Positions 7,080 through 14,238 of a DNA stretch of 26,892 nt are shown here, piece by piece. This DNA is from an uncultured Pseudomonadota bacterium. GTDB lineage: Bacteria; Pseudomonadota; Gammaproteobacteria; Burkholderiales; Rhodocyclaceae. The translations under genes were made by a program, and so were the position numbers. The first letter of the stretch is position 1, and each line of letters opens with the position of its first letter. The notes under the pieces are model-generated. The model did not search any database. It was given only the letters and a program-made list of their open reading frames with translations, and was not told the origin of the DNA. The stretch is taken from assembly GCA_946479855.1 (NCBI GenBank), contig CAMLHL010000041.1, positions 1 to 26,892 on the forward strand, written 5' to 3'.

Positions 7080-8798
7080 ATGAAAATTAAGATTAAACCG
7101 TTTGTTGCCGCGCTAGCACTACTGCCGTGCATCGCGTCAGCCGCTTTATCACCGTATAAATCGGTTACCGATGCTCGTCTCGCGAAGCCTGATTCACAGG
7201 ATTGGCTGTCATATCGAGGAAATTATGCGGGCTGGGGTTATAGCCCACTTACGCAAATCAATGCCAGCAATGTTAGTAAATTGAAGTTGGCGTGGTCCTA
7301 TTCCACAGGTATGACCGAAGGTCATCAGTCACCTCCAATGGTGAACAACGGATACATGTATGTCACGACGCCTAACAATCAAGTGATCGCATTTGAAGCG
7401 GCAACAGGCAAAGAACTATGGCGGTACAAAAAAGCCATTCCGGAAGAGTTGCAGCAGCTGCATCCGACCAACCGCGGCTTGGCTCTCTATGGTGACAAGC
7501 TGTATTTGGCCACGACGGATGCAAGCCTCGTCGCTCTTGACGCCGTTACAGGCAAGGTATTGTGGACGACGCAGGTTGCCGATTGGAAAAAAGGCTATTA
7601 CATGACATTGGCGCCACTCGCGGCCAAAGGAAAAATCATGGTTGGCTCTTCCGGTGGCGAGTATGGTATCCGCGGGTTTGTAGCGGCATTCGATGCGGAG
7701 ACAGGTAAAGAAGCGTGGCGCACGTTCACTATTCCTGCTCCAGGAGAGCCTGGTGGAGAAACCTGGCCAGGCGACACATATAAACACGGCGGTGGATCCG
7801 TATGGATTACGGGATCATATGACTCTGAAAGCAATCTTGCCTTCTGGGGTGTCGGCAATGCCGGCCCTTGGATGCCTGATACCCGGGCAGGAGATAATCT
7901 GTATGCCAATTCGGTGATTGCGCTTGATGTTGATACCGGAAAACTAAAGGGCTATCACCAATATCATCAGAATGATGCTTGGGACTGGGATGAAGTATCC
8001 GCCCCTTTGCTTATCGATATTGATCGGAATGGGAAGAAGATCAAGTCACTGGTTCACGCCGGTCGCAATGGCTATCTTTGGACCCTGGAGCGCACTGACA
8101 GCAAGATCAATTTCGTTGATGCCGTGCCCTACGTTACAAATAACGTTATCAAAAGCATTGATAAGAAAACTGGCCGGCCGACATACGACCCGCTGCATAC
8201 ACCGGGCACTGGCAAAACCGTCAATTTCTGTCCCTCTCTCTGGGGGGGAAAGGATTGGCCGCCTGAGGCCTATAACCCCAGTACGGGAATGCTCTACATC
8301 CCTGCAAACAACAATCTGTGCTCCGAACTCACTGGTGAGCCGGCCAAACACAAGGATGGGCAGCTATATATCGGTGTCTCCATTGACAATATCCTGAAGA
8401 ACATTCGGATGGATGAGAAAGCCAGAAAGCACGTTGGTGAAATTCAGGCGTGGGATCTGAAAACCGGTAAAAAAGCTTGGACGCACACGTTCCCTGAAAT
8501 GAACTGGGGGCCCTTGCTGGCGACGGGCGGGAATCTTCTTTTCAGTGGTGGAACCAATGACCGCAAATTCCGGGCGTTTGATGCCAAAACCGGGAAGGTA
8601 ATTTGGGAGTACTCCATGAGTTCCGGTGTCACTGGGGTTCCTTCGAGTTTTGAGGTCAATGGCGAGCAATACATTGCTGTGCAATCAGGTTGGGGCGTAG
8701 ATGCTGAACGCATGCAGGGGGCTTTCAATGCGGTCCTGACACACAAAACTGTTGTGCCACAGGGTGGCGTGATCAACGTATTCAAGCTCGAAAATTAA
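7080..8798 (+). CDS. periplasmic PQQ-dependent alcohol dehydrogenase
   Basis: A 572-aa quinoprotein of the methanol/ethanol dehydrogenase family (eight-bladed propeller), oxidising a primary alcohol or diol to the aldehyde in the periplasm. A Sec signal (KPFVAALALLPCIASA) precedes the mature chain; there is no C-terminal cytochrome c domain, so it is a type I enzyme. Propeller docking motifs of the form A-x-D-x-x-T-G-K-x-x-W occur repeatedly (for example ALDAVTGKVLW, AFDAETGKEAW, AWDLKTGKKAW, AFDAKTGKVIW). Metal and active-site residues are present: E194 (SGGEYG), N260 (GVGNAGPW) and catalytic D302 in DAWDWDEV. D304, two residues after D302, is the position that is Asp in lanthanide-dependent XoxF/ExaF/PedH enzymes and Ala/Ser in calcium ones. 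The vicinal Cys-Cys pair that normally sits before the N-R-G-L-A segment is absent (here LQQLHPTNRGLALYG). Ribosome site AAAGGAG lies 8 nt before the ATG. No PQQ synthesis genes are in the window. Confidence 0.93.
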   Translation: MKIKIKPFVAALALLPCIASAALSPYKSVTDARLAKPDSQDWLSYRGNYAGWGYSPLTQINASNVSKLKLAWSYSTGMTEGHQSPPMVNNGYMYVTTPNNQVIAFEAATGKELWRYKKAIPEELQQLHPTNRGLALYGDKLYLATTDASLVALDAVTGKVLWTTQVADWKKGYYMTLAPLAAKGKIMVGSSGGEYGIRGFVAAFDAETGKEAWRTFTIPAPGEPGGETWPGDTYKHGGGSVWITGSYDSESNLAFWGVGNAGPWMPDTRAGDNLYANSVIALDVDTGKLKGYHQYHQNDAWDWDEVSAPLLIDIDRNGKKIKSLVHAGRNGYLWTLERTDSKINFVDAVPYVTNNVIKSIDKKTGRPTYDPLHTPGTGKTVNFCPSLWGGKDWPPEAYNPSTGMLYIPANNNLCSELTGEPAKHKDGQLYIGVSIDNILKNIRMDEKARKHVGEIQAWDLKTGKKAWTHTFPEMNWGPLLATGGNLLFSGGTNDRKFRAFDAKTGKVIWEYSMSSGVTGVPSSFEVNGEQYIAVQSGWGVDAERMQGAFNAVLTHKTVVPQGGVINVFKLEN

Positions 8799-8901
8799 TT
8801 CTAGCAGCTCGCACTAGCCTCTTCCTGATGCATGACCAGCATTCGGTGCATCCAAGGAATGGGGCTTATCAAATTGACTAATTTCATTAAGAGGTTCGCA
8901 A

Positions 8902-9753
8902 ATGCATACCCAAAAAAATACACCACTCAAAACTGGATTGCTATCCACTATTGCAGCAATCGGAGTCTGGGCGGCTCCAGTTCAAGCAGCAACCACCTTT
9001 GATGTAATCGGCCCTCACGAATATGAATTGCCAGTTGACTTTAAGCCGTTCAACGTATTTGTGCAGTATGCCTATATTCAGAATGATGACAAAAAATACG
9101 ATATCAATGGTGATCGCGTAAAGGGACCCGGGAGCACCACAACCGTTGGCCTATCAAAATATGTCCGTTTTTGGACCCCAGAATGGAATCCGAAGATCGG
9201 TTTAGCCTATGAGGTCATTGTTCCAGAAATAGGTGTTCGTGATACTTCTGCAAAAACCAATACTAGCGGTATCGGTGATCCTTTGACTGGTTTTGCCATA
9301 TGGTACAAACCTACCGAGCAATCGACGTTGGGCTTCCAATCCTTCCTTCAAATTCCTGTTGGAAATAGCACCGTCAGTGATAACAACTGGAAAAATCTCT
9401 CCAGTTTCCTGTGGGATGTTCGACTTACTGATCGTCTAGGCTGGACGGGTGATGCAGGAGTTGTATTTCAAGGTTCGAAAACAGATGGGAGCAAACCAGG
9501 AGATTTGTATCACACCAACCATCGGCTTGGATATCGCGTAAATGGCTTGATCGAGCCATTTGTTGCGCTTGATTATGAGCAGTCCGTAAAGTCCTCAACA
9601 GTTTTGGCATCGAAGGCTTTAGATGCTGGTGCTGGTATTGTTTTCCATACCTTTGACAATCAATCGATCACTCTGCGCTATTCAAAAAGCATCAGCGGGG
9701 AAAACCACATTGCCAACAATAGCCTGAATTTTAAATACGCATACGTCTGGTAA
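8902..9753 (+). CDS. outer-membrane protein, Phenol_MetA_deg-like
   Basis: A 283-aa exported protein with a signal peptide (hydrophobic core then PVQAA near residue 30). The rest is built of alternating aromatic and polar beta-strands with Gly/Asp/Asn-rich turns and ends in a terminal aromatic (KYAYVW), as outer-membrane barrels do. The pattern (GIGDPLTGFAIWY, FQIPVG-like strand, WDVRLTDRLGW) fits the family of barrel proteins found in aromatic and alcohol degradation operons (Phenol_MetA_deg). It probably helps a hydrophobic substrate cross the outer membrane. It follows the dehydrogenase gene after 103 nt with an AAGAGG ribosome site and lies upstream of a strong intercistronic hairpin. No specific substrate can be read from it. 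Confidence 0.75.
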   Translation: MHTQKNTPLKTGLLSTIAAIGVWAAPVQAATTFDVIGPHEYELPVDFKPFNVFVQYAYIQNDDKKYDINGDRVKGPGSTTTVGLSKYVRFWTPEWNPKIGLAYEVIVPEIGVRDTSAKTNTSGIGDPLTGFAIWYKPTEQSTLGFQSFLQIPVGNSTVSDNNWKNLSSFLWDVRLTDRLGWTGDAGVVFQGSKTDGSKPGDLYHTNHRLGYRVNGLIEPFVALDYEQSVKSSTVLASKALDAGAGIVFHTFDNQSITLRYSKSISGENHIANNSLNFKYAYVW

Positions 9754-9759
9754 TTAATT

Positions 9760-9787
9760 GGCTGCTCACAATAAGTTGTGAGCAGCC
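9760..9787 (+). repeat. intercistronic 11-bp hairpin
   Basis: Perfect inverted repeat GGCTGCTCACA-ataagt-TGTGAGCAGCC beginning 6 nt after the stop of the outer-membrane protein gene and ending 22 nt before the next ATG. No T-tract follows, so it is unlikely to terminate; mRNA 3'-end protection or processing that gives the upstream genes more transcript is more likely. Confidence 0.7.
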
Positions 9788-9809
9788 AGAATAATTTGGA
9801 GCATCGAAA

Positions 9810-10277
9810 ATGAAATTACTGCATTCTCTTGCATTAAGTATTGCTGTGTTAGTTGCGATTTGGGTTTATCTAAGCGTTGGTAATCCAAGTTTTAATCTTA
9901 ATCCATGGATTGGTTTCGTTGCTTGGGCGGCCTTTTTTGCGGCAGGTGGAGCGACGGATGGCGCCAAAAAATCCGTTGTTGCCGGCATCGCCGGCATCCT
10001 TCTGACAGCAATAGCGCTTTATGCAGTACAAATGTTGGGAGGAGGACTCATTGCAATGATTACCGTCGTGGGAGTCCTCGCTTTTGTTTTGGTTGCGATG
10101 GCTGAAATTTCTCTCCTTGCGTATACGCCAGCGGCCTTCCTAGGAGCTGCCTCGTTCTTCGGATCAGGGGGGAAAGTTGATGAAAGCATCACATTCATTC
10201 TGCTGACTTGGGTCGCTGGTGTGTTGTTTGGTTTTTTGTCAGAAATGATGGGGAAGCGTTTGGCTAATCCAGTTTAA
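9810..10277 (+). CDS. DUF1097 inner-membrane protein
   Basis: A 155-aa hydrophobic protein with five or six predicted membrane helices (about residues 5-25, 32-48, 53-75, 78-105, 108-122, 128-150). It has the N-P-W-I-G-F-x-x-W-A-A-F-F-A-A-G-G segment and the G-x-K-K-x-x-x-A loop typical of DUF1097 proteins such as E. coli YcdZ. The function of the family is unknown. Its place between the outer-membrane protein and the aldehyde dehydrogenase suggests a role in passage of the alcohol, aldehyde or acid through the inner membrane, but this is a guess from context. TTGGAG precedes the ATG. It may be translated from a processed transcript because of the hairpin at 9760-9787. Confidence 0.78.
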   Translation: MKLLHSLALSIAVLVAIWVYLSVGNPSFNLNPWIGFVAWAAFFAAGGATDGAKKSVVAGIAGILLTAIALYAVQMLGGGLIAMITVVGVLAFVLVAMAEISLLAYTPAAFLGAASFFGSGGKVDESITFILLTWVAGVLFGFLSEMMGKRLANPV

Positions 10278-10322
10278 ATATTTTATTTCAACGAAGTGCT
10301 AAAGCTTAATAAAGGAGTTGAA

Positions 10323-11762
10323 ATGGTAATCAGGTATAGCAATTACATCAATGGAAAGTTCGTTGACGAGAAAACTCAAACAGAAATTGAGGTTCGCAAC
10401 CCTGCTACAAACGAACTTTTAGCATATATTCCGGAATCCTCTTCTGAAAGTGTAGATGAGGCAGTTTCTTCGTCAAGGAAAGCGCAATCGGCTTGGGAAA
10501 AAATGCCCGCCATAAAGCGCGCTGTTCACCTACGAGCCGTATCGTCAAAAATCCGTGCAAATAAAGACCGACTTGCTGAAATTATTACTCGGGAGCAAGG
10601 TAAGACGCTGGGCTTAGCTCAAGTCGAGGTGGATTTTACTGCTGACTATATCGACTATATGGCTGAATGGGCGCGGCGTATAGAGGGCGAGATTATCCCA
10701 AGTGACCGTGTGGGCGAAAGTATTTTTCTAATGCGCCGCCCGATTGGGGTAACGGTTGGTATTCTTCCTTGGAATTTCCCATTTTTCCTTATCGCTCGCA
10801 AAATGGCTCCTGCGTTGATTACTGGAAACACGGTCGTCATAAAGCCGAGTGAAGAAACCCCGATGAACGCATTTGAGTTCGCTAAATTGGTACATGAGGC
10901 GGAATTACCAGCCGGGGTTTTCAATTTAGTAGGCGGTCGCGGTGCCACAGTTGGAGCTAAATTGGTCGACAACGCCAGCGTAGGGCTCGTAAGCTTTACC
11001 GGTAGTGTAAACACCGGTAAGCGGATAATGGAAAGTGCAGCAAAGAACTTGACACGGGTTAATCTTGAACTCGGTGGAAAAGCGCCGGCGATTGTCTTGG
11101 AGAGTGCTGACATCGATTTGGCCGCGAAAGCGATTTGCGATTCCCGTGTGATTAATACCGGGCAAGTTTGTAATTGCGCCGAACGAGTTTACGTTGAACG
11201 CTCAGTTGCCGATCAATTTATCGATAAAGCTACGGCGTACATGAAGAACGTTCGATTTGGCGACCCCATGGCTGATCAGTCGGTACATATGGGCCCATTA
11301 GTAAATCAGCAGGGGCTTGATAAGGTCGCCGAAATGGTACAACAAGCTCGAAAAGATGGGGCGGAAGTAGTTTTGGGGGGCAATGTTGCACCGATGGCGC
11401 AAGGCTACCATTATTTACCCACCATATTGGCAAATTGCCGACATGATATGGCGATTATGCATGATGAGATTTTTGGCCCTGTTTTGCCTATTCAAGTCGT
11501 TGATAGTTTGGACGAAGCGATCGCACTGTCTAACGATTCAGATTACGGATTAACGTCATCGGTATTTACTAAAGATTTAAAGGCGGCGATGCATGCATGT
11601 AATAGTCTTAAATTTGGTGAAACCTACGTAAATCGTGAGCATTTTGAAGCAATGCAAGGCTTTCATTCGGGGCGCCGCCACTCAGGTATTGGCGGCGCGG
11701 ATGGGAAACATGGTTTACTTGAATACACCGAAACGCAAGTTATTTATATGCAACATGGCTAA
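10323..11762 (+). CDS. aldA: NAD-dependent aldehyde dehydrogenase, AldA type
   Basis: A 479-aa cytoplasmic aldehyde dehydrogenase closely resembling E. coli AldA (lactaldehyde/glycolaldehyde dehydrogenase). Matching stretches include FTADYIDYMAEWARR, GILPWNFPFFLIARKMAPAL, the Glu-bearing LELGGKAPAIV, the nucleophile segment GQVCNCAERVYVE, MHDEIFGPVLP, SDYGLTSS and NREHFEAMQGFH. The GQVCNCAERVYV form is typical of the AldA subgroup. I start it at the ATG at 10323, which has AAGGAG five nt upstream, rather than at the GTG at 10296 that has no ribosome site. Length is the same as E. coli AldA. It is the last gene of the operon and is followed by a terminator. It would oxidise the aldehyde made by the PQQ enzyme to a carboxylate, producing NADH. 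If the AldA resemblance reflects substrate, short hydroxyaldehydes from 1,2-diols are likely. Confidence 0.92.
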   Translation: MVIRYSNYINGKFVDEKTQTEIEVRNPATNELLAYIPESSSESVDEAVSSSRKAQSAWEKMPAIKRAVHLRAVSSKIRANKDRLAEIITREQGKTLGLAQVEVDFTADYIDYMAEWARRIEGEIIPSDRVGESIFLMRRPIGVTVGILPWNFPFFLIARKMAPALITGNTVVIKPSEETPMNAFEFAKLVHEAELPAGVFNLVGGRGATVGAKLVDNASVGLVSFTGSVNTGKRIMESAAKNLTRVNLELGGKAPAIVLESADIDLAAKAICDSRVINTGQVCNCAERVYVERSVADQFIDKATAYMKNVRFGDPMADQSVHMGPLVNQQGLDKVAEMVQQARKDGAEVVLGGNVAPMAQGYHYLPTILANCRHDMAIMHDEIFGPVLPIQVVDSLDEAIALSNDSDYGLTSSVFTKDLKAAMHACNSLKFGETYVNREHFEAMQGFHSGRRHSGIGGADGKHGLLEYTETQVIYMQHG

Positions 11763-11802
11763 TCAATATCGATTGGTTTCCTTCCAATAACAACCTGCTC
11801 TT

Positions 11803-11837
11803 GCAATCGTGGTGCATTCTGCCACGATTGCTTTTTA
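11803..11837 (+). terminator. Rho-independent terminator of the alcohol operon
   Basis: GCAATCGTGG (11803-11812) pairs perfectly with CCACGATTGC (11822-11831), followed directly by TTTTT. It lies 40 nt after the aldehyde dehydrogenase stop and closes the operon. Confidence 0.93.
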
Positions 11838-12114
11838 TGCCTATTTGTATTAGATAATAAAATATTTAATCGATTTGACGCCGAAATTGTGTATGGCTGA
11901 ACTCCTGACATTGTCTCAGCTTACCAAGCCAGTTTGGTAATCGGTCAACAAGACTGATGGAGGGCCGTGAATATAGTTATCTAGGGCGGTAAAAATTACA
12001 TTCGACATCAGCAGCTCTCAATAAATAGCTATTCGATACAACGTCTGGCGGATTGACAGTTTGGTGCGATGCATGGACACGCCTCTCATATAACGAGTGG
12101 TCGATTGTCATAGC

Positions 12115-12297
12115 TCACGCCTGGCTAGCGACAAACCGAAGTGCGATGCACTTGCTGCTGTAGCGCAAGCCGGTCGGCGGCGGTTCGTCCTTGAATAAGT
12201 GGCAATGGTATCCACCGCAGCGAGCGCAGTGAGACTCGATCCGCGGCACGACCAGCTTGAAATCTGTCTTGAATACGACGTGTCCGGGAAGCGTGTC
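12115..12297 (-). pseudogene. Cys/His-rich C-terminal fragment, unidentified
   Basis: A stop-to-stop minus-strand frame of 60 codons that ends at TGA 12115-12117 and has no ATG, GTG or TTG start with a ribosome site. Its second half reads like a real protein: VPRIESHCARCGGYHCHLF followed by KDEPPPTGLRY and SSKCIALRF. This suggests a small zinc-ribbon-like module (C-x2-C, then C-x-L and a later K-C). It looks like the tail of a lost gene. I do not recognise the family, and the other frames of the same stretch are poorer in protein-like features. Confidence 0.35.
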
Positions 12298-12417
12298 TTA
12301 AAAACTTGGCTAACATCAACCAAATCAATTGCAGTAATAGTTAACATTACATTTTGCTATGAAATACTGGTGCTCGCTTAAATTACCCCAGAAGCCGGTA
12401 TGGATTATTGCCATCGC

Positions 12418-12423
12418 TATAAT
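12418..12423 (+). promoter_or_regulatory. -10 box of dps
   Basis: A perfect TATAAT 30 nt before the dps ATG. No good -35 (CCGGTA at 17-bp spacing) is present, which fits a promoter needing an activator or sigma-S, as dps genes often do. The dependence is inference. Confidence 0.5.
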
Positions 12424-12452
12424 TAGCTTTTTAATCACCAAGGAAAATAACC

Positions 12453-12947
12453 ATGGTTAAGAACAAGGCCGCAGTTCCTGCCATCGACATTGGCATTCCC
12501 GAGAAACAACGCCAAGCCATCGCTGAGGGGCTCTCCAGACTGCTTGCCGATAGCTACACGCTTTACTTGATGACCCACAACTTCCACTGGAACGTGAAGG
12601 GCCCGATGTTCAATACCCTGCACGTGATGTTCATGACGCAATACACTGAGCAGTGGACGGCGCTGGATGATATTGCTGAACGGATTCGCGCACTTGGCTT
12701 CCCCGCCCCGGGCACCTACAAAGAGTTCGTAAAGCTGGCCTCCATCAAAGAAGTGGAGGGCGTGCCCAAGGCGCTGGATATGGTCTGCCATCTGGTAGCC
12801 GCGCAGGAAGCAACGGCGCGTACCGCCCGTAGCCTGTTCCCGCTGGTCGATAAGGCGGATGACCAGCCGACCGCCGACCTGCTGACCCAGCGCCTGGATG
12901 TCCACGAGAAGACGGCCTGGATGTTGCGCAGCCTTCTCGAAGATTAA
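12453..12947 (+). CDS. dps: Dps ferritin-like DNA-protection protein
   Basis: A 164-aa Dps/miniferritin. It forms dodecamers in the cytoplasm that oxidise and store iron with peroxide and protect DNA in stress. The four-helix-bundle signature is clear: [17 protein letters not shown] carries the His residues, and [16 protein letters not shown] carries the acidic ferroxidase ligands of the inter-subunit site. Length is typical. The Lys-containing N-terminus (MVKNKAAVP) is short, so non-specific DNA binding may be weak. AAGGAA precedes the ATG by 6 nt and a perfect -10 (12418) lies upstream. It is followed by the remnant of a manganese/iron transporter gene, a related stress function. Confidence 0.93.
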   Translation: MVKNKAAVPAIDIGIPEKQRQAIAEGLSRLLADSYTLYLMTHNFHWNVKGPMFNTLHVMFMTQYTEQWTALDDIAERIRALGFPAPGTYKEFVKLASIKEVEGVPKALDMVCHLVAAQEATARTARSLFPLVDKADDQPTADLLTQRLDVHEKTAWMLRSLLED

Positions 12948-13001
12948 TCTGGCGGGGAGGGCACAAAAGAAACGGAGGGGCTGTATTCGGCCCCCAACTC
13001 G

Positions 13002-13199
13002 ATATTCAAGCTCCCCAAGACAGCGACTGCCCCCTTTTGCCCATGCGAGGTGCGGGGTTCTGTTGTCATCGACCACGCGGCACCGCTCGGGCAACGAATT
13101 TCCCGTTCTGCCGGTCCGGGATTGCTCATCTCCGTCGGCTATATGGACCCACGCAACTGGGCGACCGACATCGGGGCTGGCTCGAAATACGGCTATAAC
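13002..13199 (+). pseudogene. NRAMP (MntH-like) metal transporter, 5' fragment
   Basis: The plus strand encodes 66 codons that match the N-terminus of NRAMP Mn/Fe transporters: FKLPKTATAPFCPCEVRGSV, then SAGPGLLISVGYMDPRNWAT and DIGAGSKYGYN. Here the first-helix D-P-G-N metal motif has become D-P-R-N. The expected ATG is an ATA (13002-13004), although a purine-rich AACGGAGGGG lies about 22 nt upstream. After GYN the homology stops and the remaining 10-11 transmembrane helices are missing; unrelated DNA leading into a convergent LysR gene follows. So it is a truncated and start-less remnant. An intact gene would have sat 54 nt after dps, so the two may once have formed a metal/oxidative-stress pair. 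Confidence 0.8.
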
Positions 13200-13233
13200 G
13201 GACCATGGCGACAAACCACTTTGCGACTAGGCG

Positions 13234-14127
13234 TTAAGTCGCCAGCTGCTCGAGCAGGAAATTGATGAAGGCTCTCACCCTGGCTGGAAGGTTTTGCTTG
13301 CTTGGATAGTAGGCGTACAAATCAGCACTTGGTAACGCGAGATCGGGAAGAAGGCGATGGAGCCGGCCGCTTTCCAGATATTGGGCGACATCCCACTCCG
13401 AACGAATGACTATGCCTTGGCCGTCCAAAGCCCATCCCTGAACGATGGCACCATCGTTGCTGGACAAAGCGCCATGGACCTTGACGATTTCCGTCCGGCC
13501 GTCGAGCAGGAATCGCCAGACCCCGTAGGCATCGTCATTTTGTCGATGCACGATGCAGCGATGCTTGCTCAGATCTTCCAGTGTTTTTGGTGTCCCATAC
13601 TTTTCCAGGTAAGTTGGGGAGGCACAGATAAAACGCCGGTTGGACATGATGCGACGGGCATTGATTCGATTGTCGGGCAATTCGCCAAAGCGAATGGCGA
13701 GATCGAAGCCTATTTCGATCAAATCGATAGGGCGATCGGTGACCTCCAATTGCACCTCGATATCGGGAAATCTGGTGGTGAATATCGAGACGAGTGGCGC
13801 GATGACCGTACGTCCAAAGCCGAGTGGCGCATTGACCCGCAGCAATCCCCGCGGTTTCTGGCGGTTGCCGGAAACGATCTCGTCCATTTCACGCAACTCG
13901 TCGATCAAGCGGGTTGCGTGCTGGAGGTAAATCTCACCTTCGGTAGTCAGGCTGATTTTGCGCGTGCTTCGATTCAACAGCCTGACACCCATGCGCCTTT
14001 CCATGGCAGCCAGGCGCATCGAGGCTGCTGCGGGCGTGATATCAAGGTTGCGAGCCGCTGCCGACAGGCTGCCAAGTCTTATCAGGAGGACAAAAAATTC
14101 GAGTTCGGAAAAGCTTGCTGTTTTCAA
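13234..14127 (-). CDS. LysR-family regulator (DmlR-like)
   Basis: A 297-aa LysR-type transcriptional regulator. The N-terminal winged helix-turn-helix (residues about 5-64: SLSAAARNLDITPAAASMRL, then LNRSTRKISLTTEG) and the substrate-binding domain (about 90-295, including RVNAPLGFGR and FDLAIRFGELPD) are of the subgroup that contains DmlR and similar regulators of organic-acid genes. The start is a TTG at 14127; an in-frame stop lies two codons upstream and no ATG would keep the first helix, so TTG is forced. It is divergent from the tartrate-dehydratase-like gene across 111 nt, the standard arrangement for a LysR protein activating its neighbour in response to the substrate. Its 3' end points at the NRAMP remnant, 34 nt away. 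Confidence 0.9.
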   Translation of the reverse strand: MKTASFSELEFFVLLIRLGSLSAAARNLDITPAAASMRLAAMERRMGVRLLNRSTRKISLTTEGEIYLQHATRLIDELREMDEIVSGNRQKPRGLLRVNAPLGFGRTVIAPLVSIFTTRFPDIEVQLEVTDRPIDLIEIGFDLAIRFGELPDNRINARRIMSNRRFICASPTYLEKYGTPKTLEDLSKHRCIVHRQNDDAYGVWRFLLDGRTEIVKVHGALSSNDGAIVQGWALDGQGIVIRSEWDVAQYLESGRLHRLLPDLALPSADLYAYYPSKQNLPARVRAFINFLLEQLAT

Positions 14128-14199
14128 TATAACTTAATAATGATGTCAGTTTTGGCTTAAACACAGGGGTATCGGTTAAAACTATTCTAGCCTCATGGG

Positions 14200-14215
14200 A
14201 GCTGAACTGTCAGCT
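14200..14215. promoter_or_regulatory. perfect palindrome in the LysR/tarD gap
   Basis: AGCTGA-actg-TCAGCT, 6-bp arms, lies 24-39 nt upstream of the dehydratase ATG. It contains no convincing T-N11-A LysR box, and could be an operator half or an mRNA leader hairpin. Nothing in the sequence decides which. Confidence 0.35.
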
Positions 14216-14238
14216 TCGGAAAGTAAGGAGAAGCTGCA

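Larger units (their letters stand above)
11838..12452. other. 615-nt inter-operon stretch with gene debris
   Basis: The first 270 nt show no open frame or structure that I recognise. The middle part carries a minus-strand Cys/His-rich frame (12115-12297, listed separately). The last 80 nt are AT-rich and hold the dps promoter region. This gap is where the AT-rich block returns to GC-rich DNA, so it is a plausible edge of the acquired segment. Confidence 0.4.

Noticed and set aside
8827..8852. GATGCA/TGCATC hairpin between the PQQ and outer-membrane protein genes
   Set aside because: Only 6 bp with a 14-nt loop and no T-tract; too weak to call a terminator.
10296..10322. GTG start for the aldehyde dehydrogenase
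   Set aside because: The ATG at 10323 has AAGGAG at correct spacing and gives the length of E. coli AldA; the GTG has no ribosome site.
12330..12365. Possible OxyR site (ATAG...CTAT) upstream of dps
   Set aside because: The spacing between half-sites does not fit the N7 periodic OxyR motif.
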